From NCBI GenBank assembly GCA_029961685.1, contig JARWKL010000005.1, positions 42,755,357 to 42,819,356 of the forward strand: DNA of 64,000 bases, read 5' to 3'. Below, piece after piece: positions 22,216-34,482 of this stretch. Origin of the DNA: Aristolochia californica (lineage: Eukaryota; Streptophyta; Magnoliopsida; Piperales; Aristolochiaceae). Every line of letters starts with the position of its first letter. Positions within the stretch are counted from its first letter, which is position 1. Below the pieces are notes generated by a model. That model saw nothing but the letters and a program-made list of their open reading frames with translations, was not told the origin of the DNA and did no database searches. Made by a program: the position numbers and the translations under genes.

Positions 22216-25200
22216 CTAATTTTCGAAGGTTCTGATCGCGAGGTCGCCGGTGGAGAACCTCCCTGATTGGCGAGAAGAGTAAGAAGAAAACTCCACTTCT
22301 CTGTAGTTTCTTCGAATTTCCCACAAGATTTCCGCGCATTTCTTCATCGACGGTCTCGATTTCCTCGAAGGCGCCAAACATTCTTGAGCCAGCTCCAGAG
22401 CCTTTTCCACTGCCGAGGTTGCAGCCGGGCTCCTCTTCAGTCTTGGATCCATTGCTAAGATTACGTCTCCGTCATCCAGCTTTTGCATTGCCTGCACAGG
22501 TACGTATTCTAGCCTTGAGTCATTCATTCTTTTTTCATTGATGACTTTCAGGGTTCTTCTTACGAAAGGTCTGGTCTATTTCGTTAGTTATCTATTAGTA
22601 ACTTTGCTTTGACCAGATTGACATCTAGGTTGTAGTTCGGGAAGCTGGGGAATTTAAATTCCTTTTTTTTTCTGTTTTTTTTTTTTTTTTTTGCTCCCTC
22701 TGAAGTTTTAGGAGTTCTGTCCGACTGGTAAAATCGCGATGAAAATTTATTATTTTTTCAAGTAAAACTTACCCATCTAGTAGTTACACGTTCGTTGAGA
22801 TCCCTCTTCGATTCGATCGGGTGCCTTCCTGTCATCAGTTCCACGAGCAACACGCCGAAAGAGTACACATCGCTCTTTTCAGTTAGTTGGTATGTTCTCA
22901 GATATTCTGGATCTAAATAGCCTGCAGTTCCTTTAATTTGTGTTGAAATGTGAGTTGCCCCTGGGTTATCTGGGGCCAGACGGGCAAATCCAAAATCAGC
23001 CACTTTTGCTCGGAGGTTCTCCGTAATGAGGATATTCGAAGCTTTTATATCCCTGTGAATGATTGGGTGATCTGTGGACCAGAACCAAGCTAGAATCAGT
23101 CGTTTTATCACTTGTACACCTGACTTGGAAAGAAAAACACTCCCTGACCATTAATTCCTTACATCTCAGATTGCATAATAAACCAAAATCACAAAACCAT
23201 AATGTTATGTCTCCATAATTCTTGTATGAAGATATTTGGTCATGGTTAACACACCAATCTAGAAATGTAATCTACATATCTAATGAAGTCCATGGATGTT
23301 TATACTTTCAATTGATGTTTTTACATGGTCTACATTATGTCTAGGTCCCATCCAACTATGCATACCCCTCTATGATCCCTTGATGACCTACTTATATTGT
23401 CATAAAAGAGAAGTTTTAGATCATACCCCTCTATGATCCCTTGATGACCTACTTATATTGTCATAAAAGAGAAGTTTTAGATCACAACCTGTATACATGT
23501 GCAGATAGGTGACCGCATGAGCTACATCAGTGGCAATATCCAGCCGTCTTGCAAGATCCAGTCCATCTCCACATGAACCTGCAAAGTCCTTTTCTGGTTA
23601 TGATAAGATCTTTATCATACTAACACATATATTCAGAGGTAACAGGAACTAGTTTGACCGTTAAACAAATTTTCAGGTGCGTTTTCTCTCTTCCTACTGA
23701 ATTCAAGAATTGCTACAGTTAATATACAAGCAATTGGGTCGCAGCCTATTTTTGTGAGACATTTTTTGGGAACGCTCGATGATTCTAGTAGAAGTTTTGG
23801 CTAATGTATTCTTAAGTCTGGAGAGTTTATATGTAGTTTATCAAGCAAATTTAGTGCTACTGTGATTTGTACAACTATAAATTAGATTCCAGGTTTCTGA
23901 AAAAAAGAAAGAAAGTAAATCAACAGTGTGAAAGAGTGAAGAAAATATAAAATCTCCAACTAGGATATGTAAGATTATGAAAATTCTCTTAGCTATCTTT
24001 CCCTTAATGTAGATGTAGATTTGATCCCTTCTTATTGAGACAAACTACTATAATGTTTTTATAGACTTCAATTAATTCTTTAAAAAAAGGATATTGGTGA
24101 TGACCTGAACTGAAAAATGAAAGCAATATAATTTAGTAAAAATTGTAACAAGAATAAAATTTGATTTATAGCTTACCATCCAGATGGTCCCGGAGAGACC
24201 CATTTCTGACATACTCAACCACAATTAATCTTTCATCTGCATGCTCCAGATATCCAAGAAACCTTACGAGATTCAAATGTTCAACCTTTGAAAGTGTTTC
24301 AATTTCATTTTTGAACTCCGATGTCAAACGCTTGTCATGTAGATTCTGTGGCAATGTTCAAGTTAAAATAATTACTTAGCAATGTAATTGTTCTTCAATA
24401 GCCTTTTGATGATTGAAATGAGTTGTTAGGCATGAATATTGATTAAGGGGGGTAAACAGAAATGCAGGAAGTTTAAAAACTCTTTGTTGGTTCTTTGTAT
24501 TTGTACCTTTGGCTCATACCTTTTTTGCTCGTTTTATTGCAATTTGAAGTCCATCCTTGAGCATCCCCTTATAAACTATCCCAAATCCACCTTCACCTAT
24601 TTTATTTTCTGGAGAGAAATTCTTCGTAGCCTTGTAAATCTCTGCCATTGTGAATTTCATTACTCCAGATCCTGTGGAACTATTTGAATCCAAGGATTTA
24701 ACTCTTTTGGAACTACTACTGGTGCTTCTTATTGATGTATCTGTTGAGTCTGAAGAATATGTAGAAGAAGTGATTAATACATGCACACATTTACATTTTC
24801 AATACTTCAAAATGAAACAATCTTCTTAATTGCTATTAGACAATAATTCAACAGCATGCTGCCTTGATATTTCAAAGTCCTATAATGAGCCATTGGACGA
24901 TAAAAAAACATGAAATAGTGTTTACTATTTTAATATTTGACTACTTTTATCAGATATTTTGGCCTATTTCACTGATGGAACTATCGCAGCTTGTCCATGC
25001 ATTGTTTTTCAGTTCACAGTTAGACTACTAATTTAAAGGTAATGAAGCAGAAGAGTTCTTGAGAAATCCCTGGGTTTTCCTTGACGACCAAAACTACTGC
25101 TATGTACTTGGACCGTAGATCCCAAAATGGAAAATGAAATTCCAAAGCTCTTTTCTTGAGTTTGACTGCTTCAAGGATCTGGGATAAGTTAAATTACAAT

Positions 25201-25767
25201 TAGGTGCTGAAAAACCTTGTTATGAAAAAGAAATATCTGCAGATGCTCATAGAACACAACTGGTGCAGATTATAGTCATGCAATTACTGATTTCAAGTTG
25301 GTACAGGTTTTGGGTAGGACTAGATTTATAAATGAAAATAAACTGAGCTGCTAATCCTCTAAGCTTAACAACCAACTAACAGAGTCCAGCTGAAACAGTG
25401 AAGATTTTGAGCAATAAAAAAGGCTTGTCTTATCTAAAAGGATTTTTGAAATCCCTTGGTAAATATCTGGTTTGAAGAAGAGAAGATTGAACGTACTGGA
25501 ACTGTCTTTGACCTGATAGAGATCCCTCCCATATACAACTTCTTTGACGGCCGTTCTTGGGCGGAAACAGAAGACAAATACATCAGCTGCTTCTTTGACA
25601 ACGATTTTTACTGAATTCGAAAGCATCTTGCTTTGGGAGGAACTGCTGGAGTAAGCGGTGCTAGGAGGTGACTGTGAGAAATCCAAGTTGGGTGGCTGCT
25701 TCCTCGTGTGACTGGATTCTGGTGCCGAGCTACCTCTGCTGAAGAGACGGCGAGCTAGAGTTTCCAT
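22216..25767 (-). CDS. Calmodulin-binding receptor-like cytoplasmic kinase (CRCK-like)
   Basis: Six exons: 25767-25497, 24749-24520, 24345-24177, 23578-23489, 23071-22773, 22491-22216; 1335 nt, 444 aa, all GT-AG. No signal peptide or transmembrane helix, so cytoplasmic. Residues 1-120 are Ser-rich and low complexity. The kinase domain begins near 123 ([13 protein letters not shown]). The Gly loop is [11 protein letters not shown] (142-152), the catalytic Lys is K163, the catalytic loop is HRDIKASN (259-266), DFG is at 279-281, and the activation segment has [10 protein letters not shown] (301-310). All catalytic residues are intact. [18 protein letters not shown] and [12 protein letters not shown] match the CRCK1/2/3 group, which binds Ca2+/calmodulin through the kinase domain and acts in stress and immune signalling. 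The CRCK assignment is by family resemblance; the calmodulin site was not tested. Intron 4 carries a perfect 61-bp duplication. Confidence 0.92.
23361..23482. repeat. Perfect 61-bp tandem duplication in a kinase intron
   Basis: Units 23361-23421 and 23422-23482 appear identical; both start CATACCCCTCTATGATCCC. They end 6 bp from the donor of the 90-nt exon (23489/23488). Identity suggests a very recent event or a polymorphic indel. Confidence 0.93.
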
Positions 25768-26234
25768 AGTCAGACCTGATTTTGGCTCTGGTTGGGAAGA
25801 TGAGGTGTTGCAGTATGGGACAGGCTCTTCTTATACATTGCGTGCAAGGCCAGGTCAAGCCAGCTTAGACCATTTCTTCTTCGAAATCATTAGTCAACTT
25901 CCCAGTTCCCATACGCTAAAAGGTAAAGTTGCTGTGGTAGCTGGTTTCACTCTTCAGATCCCAGATTTCTATTGGCGAGCGTGCTGGATACATCTTTTGC
26001 CCAAATTTCGATGCGACGGGTCTTCTCGCAGACTTTTTCCGATGGTTGGGATTGATAGTGATGCTCAAGTGATGAAATCCGCCAATAGGAAGACCAATTC
26101 AAGGGAAGAAGTGTTATTCTAGTAAGACGAAAGAAGCATAAAGAACACGTAGTACAGTGTTCCTTTTTGAGCGAATATGTATTATTACATGCTGGCAAAA
26201 AGAATTGGGTCCCAAGGAATAAAAGAATGGGAAA
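25768..26234. other. Intergenic, kinase promoter and PHT4 3' flank
   Basis: About 470 bp between two head-to-tail minus-strand genes. No gene supported. It must hold the kinase promoter and the end of the PHT4 transcript; overlapping short frames on both strands look random. Confidence 0.5.
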
Positions 26235-28819
26235 TTAGTAGAAGACTTGATCTCCTGTGGCATAGACGTTCCAGAAGATGGTGGTGACGAAGTAGAGGAC
26301 AGCTGTGACCGTCAAGAAGGCCTGAAATGAGCCCAACCATTGGACGAAGTATCCCGTGCCAATGGTGCTGATGATGGCAGCCAGAGTTCCGAATGAATTT
26401 GAAATCCCTGTTGATGGAATCCAGTGCATAAGATCAGAATTAGAGCTAGTTGTTTCTTTAAGAAGACGAGATGATGACATACCATGGAGAAAGCCTGCAT
26501 ATTGAGGAGCAATGTCCTGAAAAACAGAGAAAGGGATCAGAGCTGAAGATTTCAAATTTGCTGCTAAAAAAGGTTGGATCAATTTTGTTTTGTTTTTGTT
26601 TTGGAAGTTCTTAAAGTCTGAACAACTTACTTGCATGTTGAGTAGAAATCCTGCTTGGCTAAACGAACTTAAGCTCAAAGCAACAGTCATGAATACGGCT
26701 GCTACCTCCGGTGTCTTGGCGAAGTTTAGAAAGAGTAATGATACTCCAGGTCCGATAAAGCCGATTGACTGTTGGATTACAAAGAATGAAGTCCAAGATT
26801 AGAACTGTCATAATCATTCAGGTAGGGATAATTTTGATCCCAAGCACCCATCTTAGAATAAAAATATTTCCAATTTTTGTATAAGTTTCATGGTTGTTGA
26901 CCTGCATGATCTTTCTGGTTGTTGTGACCGAGTAGCCGGACCTGATCAAGAAATCGGAGGCTGCACCGGCAACATACCCTGAAATTGCCATCACGCCCCA
27001 AGGGATTGCACTGAACCACGCGGCTTGTTTCAGATTTACATCGAAGATCTGCATTCCCACATCGCAGTACACTTCATCTAGGTAAAAAAATCTCTTCTTA
27101 GTATAAATCCCTTGACTGTGATCCAACGAGTGGAAGAAATACTCACCGTCTTGAAGTACACAGGCATCCAAGAGAGTAGCACAAAGTAACCCTGAGTGAA
27201 AGAACTCATCAGAATCTAACGTCAAACAGGGTTTGATAATATTATTCAGCCAAATTAGGTTAGCTTACCCAGTTGTTGGTCACATTAGCAAAAATAATAG
27301 CCCATGTCGGGAGCTTGGAAAGCAGTCGACGAAGAGGAAGCTCTCCCGGCCGCTGCGGCAATGGAGAATCGGTTTTCCCACTTTGGATTAACAGGAGCTC
27401 GGTTTTGCTAATGCCGGGGCTCTTCCAAGGATCGCTAGCGACTCTGGGCACCCAAATTGACAGCCAGAGGATCCCCAGAGACGCGAAGAGAGCGAAGGGA
27501 CCGGAAATTCCAGTATTTAACATGATCAACGGGGAGATCAGCAAGCCCATGACGTTGCCCAGATGAAACCCCGCCATGGAAATGCCCACTGCACTCGCGC
27601 GTTCGTTGCCCGGGAACCACCTGTTCTTCTCTCAAAGTTAGTGCTTCTGGGTGCAGATGAGACATGCGGCTGTTATCTTGTATTTATAAGGAGTTATACC
27701 CGGACAGGAGAGTGTTCATGGAGGGCAAGGCGACGCCGGAGGCCAGGCCGAAGAGCGCACGAGCGGCGAACAGCGCGGGGGTAGAGTTGTCTGCAGCCAA
27801 GGGGGTGAGGAACGTGGCAAGCGACCAGATGGCGACCCCCCAACCCATAACCTTCTTCCCGCCGTATCTATCCGCCAGGACCCCGCCTATTACCGACGAC
27901 ACTAAATACCCCCACAGGAAAGATGACTGCTTGCAGTTCCATCCACAAGAGATAGAAGAAGAAATTAAAAAAAAAAAAAAACTGCGAATGTCTAGATAAT
28001 ACAGATTTCTGGTTCCGGATTGAAAAAAACGGTTAAAAGGAATCTTCAAGAATATTGAACTGCAAGTTGTCTCGAATTAAAAGCTTATTTCTTGTGTTCA
28101 TCGATTACTGTTTGTGATAATGTCTTCTGTCTTCTCTGTTTTTCTTTCTAAAATATCGTCCTTAGATGTAATCGAACTGCTAAACTAAGGGCTATCCGTC
28201 TTATTTGAAATTTTCTGAAACCGAACAGGAAAATTCAGGATTATAGAAGAATGAAGACGAACGAGAATCCATAAAACTTGGGAGTCTCAGAAGATCAGAG
28301 GCCGAAAAGAAAAAAATATAGGGAGGATTGCAATTGAATTAATGAAAAGAGAAAAGTCTCAGGAGGTCTGACCTGAACGATTCCCAGAAAGGAATTAGTC
28401 CAGCCATGTCGAGCAGCAAGAGGAACAATTGCGACAGACATGACAACTCGGCCTGCATTAGACAAACACATTGCAAACGCCAATAGAGCCACCACCTTCA
28501 TCCTCTCCGGTATCTGAAAACCAACTTTCTCTTCTCCACCTCTGGATGCTATTCTTTCTATTCCCTCCGCTCTGCAATTCAATCTCTTATCATCACTCCG
28601 TACCTTCTCTCTAATACTCCTGACCGCATTTCTTTCGTACTCTCCGAAATACTCTGTTCTTCTCTTCTTGAAATCGAAGGAACCGATCCTCGGACACCGA
28701 TAGCTTGATCCGAGTCTGGTTCCAATCCGATATCTTTGATGGGCATTCCCAGAACCGGACGCATTTGCTCGTGGGGAAGGGAAATCATATGAGAGGACTA
28801 CAGATTCAAGCGACGCCAT
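26235..28819 (-). CDS. Plastid-type PHT4 (ANTR) anion/phosphate transporter, major facilitator superfamily
   Basis: Eight exons: 28819-28373, 27926-27700, 27620-27269, 27191-27147, 27048-26902, 26768-26631, 26516-26483, 26407-26235; 1563 nt, 520 aa. The first ~100 residues are Ser/Arg-rich with few acids, as in a chloroplast transit peptide. Then follow the MFS segments: VVALLAFAMCLSNAGRVVMS, SSFLWGYLVSSVIGG with the MFS loop ADRYGGKKVMGWG, MAGFHLGNVMG, KLPTWAIIFANVTNNWGYFV, FNVNLKQ-like IFDVNLKQAAWFSA, and LSSFSQAGFLLNMQDIAPQYAGFLHG. Length and motifs match Arabidopsis PHT4;3/PHT4;5 (ANTR4/5), H+- or Na+-coupled inorganic-phosphate carriers of plastids. Which paralogue is unresolved. The family LLSRWFP motif reads LLSGWFP here, and the changed codon is split by an intron. 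Exon 5 uses a CAG acceptor 28 nt inside an alternative one (TAG at about 27081). Confidence 0.93.
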
Positions 28820-30210
28820 GAATGGAGCTTGTGGAGGGAGACGAGAAGACCCGTCCAGGGGACCAGCTCCCAGATGTAGTTTCTGGGTTCAATCGAGAGG
28901 TGAAGGGAGAGAAGAAGCGCAGACAAGATGTTGGGTTGGGGATTGGTAGGTCGATAATACGGAAGAGAGAGGGGCATTGATGTCCATCGTCGAGGCAGTT
29001 GCGGACTCAGCGGCGAGAGGATCCCGGGAGGAGATGCGGTGGCGACGGGAGAGCATGGCATTTGAACTAAGAATCGATGGTGACGTGCACGCCGGGATTA
29101 CTCGTGGTCCTTGCTACAGGCCACACGTCGGAGAAAAGGCGCCACGTTGGAGATTTCAATTTTCAGGTTTGCTAGCGAAAACTTAGATTTAAAGTTCTGC
29201 CATATGGGTACAAGTCATGCGTTTTATTTTGTTATTAATTATATCTAAATTATAATTCAAGAATAGGGGAAGGTAGGAGATCTTTATGCTAAAGAACAAT
29301 ATCAAACAAAAACTATTTAATAGTCCATGTTGTTGGCCAAACAGGTCAATCCATAACTGAAACAAAAAAAAAATTGGCCTTTTCTTTATGTAGGGTTTTC
29401 ACTCATTCTTTGTCCTCTTCTTACACCTACCATGTAATGCTTTTAAGATTGTATCTTTCTCTCACTTTCTACCTAATTCTTCAATTTTCAAATTTGAGCA
29501 CAAGAAGACTTTGAAATTTCATGACTGAGTTGTTGTAGGAGCCAAAAAACATTTTGAGTATTTATAGGACCAAGATCCAATTTGAAAAAGTAGTTGTTCT
29601 TATTTTCAAGTTGATTTCTTCCTCATGTCAAAATTTGATGAAAAATATAAAAATTTCTCAAAATATTCTAGTCTTTCTGTTTGTCATTTTGGTAGGTCAC
29701 TTACACATTTTGAAGGTCTATAACCAAAGATATTGCCTTTGGAATAACTTAGGATTCTATTTTAAGAGTTTGAGGTTGAAATCATTTACTTTTAGGTCGA
29801 ATCCTATATGTTCCAACAATTCTTTAGAGTGTCGAATCCTTTATGTGACTCAAATCGCATGTCTTCTATTTCCTACAAGGGTGAAATCCTTAATTAATTC
29901 AAAACTTACTATAACTTGGGTTCAATTCTATGTTCCATTCAATTGATTGTATGAGCTCTTGGAATTTACCTATAATTTGTATTAGTTTTTATTTGATTCA
30001 GTATAGATAGTTCTAATAAAGAAAAAATACAATTATTTTGCTTTGGACTTGCTTTAGAACCAAGCTGCAAACGTATACAAAACCGTTTATAGTTGGTCGC
30101 TTACGCCGAAGAACATCATCTTCATCGATCTTCTCTCACAAATGCTCAGACAACCACACACTCAATTAACGGCCGCAGTTCACTTCAGCCCCTTTTGAAT
30201 TCTATCCAGA
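28820..30210. other. Bidirectional intergenic region between PHT4 and SBPase
   Basis: The two genes diverge from here. 28820-29110 is the probable PHT4 leader and promoter (GC-richer). 29200-30060 is AT-rich without a supported gene; the open frame at 29554-29946 has no recognisable family features. Confidence 0.5.
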
Positions 30211-30352
30211 GAGGTGCCACACGTCACCTCCGCAGCTGCTTATCTGCTATTTTACGCTGTGATCACCTTCCTTCCGCAGAGAGAGCCAAAGTGCTGCAGG
30301 GAAGTACTCTTTCTGCATTTCCTCTCTGTGGCTCGGAGCTCTTCTCTCTAAC
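30211..30352 (+). promoter_or_regulatory. Light-promoter-like ACGT plus I-box cluster upstream of SBPase
   Basis: CCACACGTCACC has an ACGT core at 30221-30224, and an I-box (GATAAG, on the minus strand) lies at 30239-30244, about 15 bp away. Paired G-box-like and I-box sites are known from light-regulated photosynthesis promoters. They lie 110-130 bp before the SBPase ATG at 30353. The ACGT is not a full CACGTG G-box, and the transcription start is unknown, so the cluster may lie in the leader. Confidence 0.35.
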
Positions 30353-32852
30353 ATGGAGACTGGTATCACTTGTTACTCTCGTGGGGCGGTGCTGCCCAGC
30401 GTCTCCTCCCGGCGCTCCACGGCCATGGCTTCCACGCATTCTCTTTCCCGGTTTCTCACCTCCAGGGTACTTTACGCCTCTGAACTTGAGTGGGAATTCA
30501 TGAACAAACACTAATAAAGATCTTGTTTAAACTCGCTGGTGCTCAAAAGAGAGTTCATTCACCACAATTTAATTGGGTTTTATGTGATTTAGCAAAAGAC
30601 CCAGTAGAGCATTTATATGGATCTCCTTTTCTTGATTTCCTGATTGCGTTGATTGATCTGAACTGGTACTGCAGAACTTGAAATCGAGCTCGCTTTTCGG
30701 GGAATCGTTGCAGGTGGCGTCGAAGTCTTTGCCCAAGGTTTCAAAGACGAGAAGCTATTCTTCTCTTGTCACTAAATGCGAAATTGGCGACAGCCTGGTA
30801 AGCTGCCGACTTCATTTATATCCGGAAGTAGTTTGCGAATTTGCTTGCTTCAAATCTGGTAAGCTTATTTCTGCTTTCTACTTGATGACTATTCGTCGCT
30901 TGCCTTCAATCGTGTCATATTTGTTTGAATTAGTTGGTTTGGCTTCGTTTTTCATGATCGAACCTAAGGAATTGGACACCTTAATTCAATACTATCGAGA
31001 ACAATAATAATCGCAGAAGAATAAACAATCAAACACAAACATACAATATTTATACAGGTTAGCCTCAATGTGAGACTACACCGTGTCCTTCCACCACTGC
31101 AATCATTCACTGTGTGTGTGTTTTTTACCTCTCTCATGCCCCAACTCATGATTGTCAATAACCCCTTATGACGGTGCCCCAAATACTGTGAAATTCTTAA
31201 ACTATCTTTAAATAAAACAACACTCGATCATCGTGTTAACTCTGTGTAATATGTTAATTAGACTCTATAACCTAACAGCTACTGCATGGTTTGGATTTGT
31301 TTTTGCAACTGAGTTAAAATTTGGGAACCATTTATGTGACAGGAAGAGTTTCTGACTAAGGCTACTCCAGACAAGAATCTTATTAGGCTCCTTACGTGCA
31401 TGGGAGAAGCTCTCAGGACTATTGCCTTCAAAGTGAGGACTGCCTCATGTGGAGGAACGGCTTGTGTAAATTCGTTCGGAGATGAACAGCTTGCAGTTGA
31501 CATGCTTGCAGACAAGCTCCTTTTTGAGGTCTGAGAAAAGCAAATACCTTCTCCATCCTCCGTTAAGCTTTCAATTCCGCAAAGAACAAGCTTCATGATC
31601 AATTATTAAACTCTGTGAAACCTTTCAGGCCTTGAGTTACTCGCATGTTTGCAAGTACGCTTGCTCAGAGGAAGTGCCTGAGCTCCAGGACATGGGTGGT
31701 CCAACTGAAGGTACAGAGACTGAACATGCTTTGAGGCTCAAATTCTTCAAGAGAAGAAGTGGGTAAATGTTAAGACACTTCTTCTGTTTGTTGTAAGACA
31801 GGTGGGTTCAGTGTTGCCTTTGATCCCCTCGATGGTTCCAGCATAGTTGACACAAATTTCACTGTTGGAACCATATTTGGTGTTTGGCCTGGGGACAAGT
31901 TAACAGGAGTAACTGGAAAGGATCAAGTTGCTGCTGCTATGGGTATCTATGGACCTCGCACAACTTACATTATCGCTCTGAAAGATGCCCCGGGAACCCA
32001 TGAATTCCTGCTTTTGGACGAAGGTTTGTCCCTTTGCTTCTTATGATATCATCTGTTTTCTTTACTGTAACTTGTTGTGTCCTAGTTGTGAACTACATTT
32101 GAATGCTGATTTGGTCAGGGAAGTGGCAACATGTTAAGGATACCTATGAGATTGGGGAAGGAAAGATGTTTTCTCCGGGGAACTTAAGGGCTACATTTGA
32201 CAATCCAGACTACGATAAGGTATAGAGCTACTACATTCCTAAAATTAGGATTTTGTTCCTCAGCCCCTTGAGGATCTGCATATCTGCCATTTCTAGTGGA
32301 CTACTCCAACTATTGCATCTTATAGAAGCTCCTTCTTAGAACACGTCTTTGCTTTTATATCATGGTTTCCTTAACTCTGCAAAATTCATTTCAACAGCTA
32401 ATCAACTACTATGTAAAGGAAAAGTACACACTTCGGTACACTGGAGGAATGGTACCTGATGTCAACCAGGTCTTCCCATTTCCTAAAATTTCACTTAGCT
32501 TTTGACTTTCAAACTCAACTTCTCTTTTCCATTGATGGGATGTACTGATTGGGATGTCTTGGCTCTGCAGATCATGGTAAAGGAAAAGGGTATCTTCACA
32601 AATGTGACTTCTCCAACATCAAAGGCTAAGCTAAGATTGTTATTTGAAGTGGCTCCCTTGGGGTTCTTGATTGAAAAGGCTGGTGGGTACAGCAGTGATG
32701 GGAAGCAGTCTGTGTTAGACAAGGAGATTGTCAACCTCGATGATCGGACACAAGTGGCCTATGGATCCAAGAATGAGATAATCCGGTTTGAGGAAACTCT
32801 ATATGGTTCCTCCAGACTCAAAGCTGGTGCACCCGTTGGTGCTGCTGCTTAA
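30353..32852 (+). CDS. SBPase: Sedoheptulose-1,7-bisphosphatase, chloroplast precursor
   Basis: Eight exons: 30353-30466, 30675-30797, 31343-31528, 31629-31710, 31802-32023, 32119-32219, 32398-32469, 32571-32852; 1182 nt, 393 aa, the same length as Arabidopsis SBPase. The stromal enzyme removes the C1 phosphate of sedoheptulose-1,7-bisphosphate in Calvin-cycle regeneration. The N-terminus is a Ser/Arg-rich transit peptide (about 1-70), then CEIGDSLEEFL. The thioredoxin-regulated pair is C115 and C120 in [15 protein letters not shown], characteristic of SBPase rather than of plastid FBPase. The metal and phosphate site [13 protein letters not shown] is at 174-186. [17 protein letters not shown] lies near the C-terminus. 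No lesion is visible. Intron 2 is the longest (545 bp). It converges on the thioesterase gene, with about 360 bp between stop codons. Confidence 0.97.
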
Positions 32853-33212
32853 TAACACACTACATTGTCCCCAACCCTCTTTTTTCAGCTCAGATCATAA
32901 TTATTTTTTCTATTGAGAAGTATAATGTTCTACAATGGATTCGATTTCTCATTTTACATCGATATGAAGATGGCTGAAGAAAATTCTCTTACCTGCTGGA
33001 GAGAACTTCTGTACACCCTTCATATGAAGAGATAAAATAGTTGCAGGGAGCTCCTCAAAAAGTACTAACTGTTTAGGGTCCATATGCTTTACTCCCCAAT
33101 GTTAGTGGAAGAGAGCAAAGGGTGCTGATAGCTGATTTGATATGGGCATTTATCTTGGAGGGCAACTTCATGTAGAACTATAGATTGTTCAAGTATTAAG
33201 TGCAGAAAAGAA

Positions 33213-34097
33213 TCAGATTTTGCTCCTTGGCTTCACAGAGCATAACTGTTGGCAACTAGCAACGAGCTCTCCTGTTGTTTTGTTTCTCAAATGGATACTG
33301 GTATTCGAATAGCTTCCGTCATTCTTCAAAAGTTTAGCAGTCATCTCCAACTCGTCCTGTATTGAACAAAAAACAGTAACATTAGGTGTCATTAGAATGA
33401 GACTCGAGGAGAATTGCAGTGCCATTTTGGAAGAATCCTGGGCATCAAACACATCGGAAAGATGCGAAGAAAATTTGACTTTTAAATTTCCTTCTTACAT
33501 CAATCTTCGGACTTGACAGATACTGAATAGACAAGTTAACAGTGACCTCCGCCGGAAGCCCATAAGAGAGAACTGCAGAGCCTCCGGCAACATCAACTAA
33601 GTCTGCAATGGCACCAGGAGACAACGTCCCTCTGCTGTCCTGCAAAAGACGAATACCATAACTATTCGTGCCGAGGACATCTACCAACAAGAATTAAATC
33701 AACAAACAGAAGAAGACCCATCATTTGATTGGTTCATATGCTCCCAGCAATTCAAATCAAATTCGCGCAAAACACTGGGAGCAGAATGCCTTATTTTTTA
33801 ATCTGTAAATTATATGAGATCAATTTATCTGAAGAAGGGAGAAGTCCCCAGAATCAGGAAACACAGAATGAAGATTCTCAGTGATTCGCATACCGTGAGC
33901 CGAGGGGGAACCTTGAAAGAATAAAAAACGGCACCCGGCTGGATCCGATCAATTTTGATGCCACGGAGGAAGAGACCTTCAAATAAGCTCGGGAACTGCT
34001 GTCGAGGGGGCAGAGCATCGAGTTTCGATACGGCATCCGCTTCTTCCTTTCTCAACGACAAAACCAGCTTCGCCTTCTCCATTGCTTCTCTATCCAT
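33213..34097 (-). CDS. Hotdog-fold acyl-CoA thioesterase (4HBT/PaaI-like)
   Basis: Three exons: 34097-33894, 33639-33499, 33356-33213; 489 nt, 162 aa. Single hotdog domain typical of plant thioesterase-superfamily proteins of about 155-165 aa (ACOT13/PaaI-like). The hotdog helix SPGAIADLVDVAGGSAV (about 75-91) carries the conserved Asp (LVD) and following Gly. Before it, PGAVFYSFKVPPRLT is the first strand, and VTVNLSIQYLSSPK the central strand. No clear plastid or signal peptide; the peroxisomal-type C-terminal tripeptide consensus is not convincing (ends PRSKI), so location is left open. The substrate cannot be read from sequence. Confidence 0.88.
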
Positions 34098-34482
34098 TCC
34101 TTCTCTGTGTCTTCAAACCGTACAAAAATTCCTTCCAATCCTACTCTATTCTTCTGAGCTGAGACGAAAAAGCTAAGGAAATATTAAACTTGTCATGATG
34201 CTCACTCCCGATTAGGAGAAGAAATCCAGAATCTTTTCGAGGTGGTTGGGGGCGGTGAAATTCTACTTTGACCCGGAATAATGTCTCTCTCGCATTATTC
34301 CCCCAGGTTCGACGTCAAATAGAGTGAATAGAACGAAAAGTGAGGGGAAATTGGTTCAGACGTGGGAGCAGCTGATTCGTTGATCTGAACGGCCAATTCA
34401 AAATTGATAAGTGTCATTTGCAGGAATAGACCACCATAGCCGGTTAGTAGACCTTTGGGGGGTGTTTGGCATGTTAGTAGAC
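34098..34482. other. Thioesterase promoter region with G-rich tract
   Basis: Leader and promoter of the thioesterase gene; no other gene. From about 34453 it passes into G-rich sequence at the edge of an inverted-end element. Confidence 0.5.

Noticed and set aside
29554..29946. 130-codon plus-strand open frame in the PHT4-SBPase intergenic region
   Set aside because: Phe/Ile/Lys-rich AT-driven composition, no family motif, no conserved start context.
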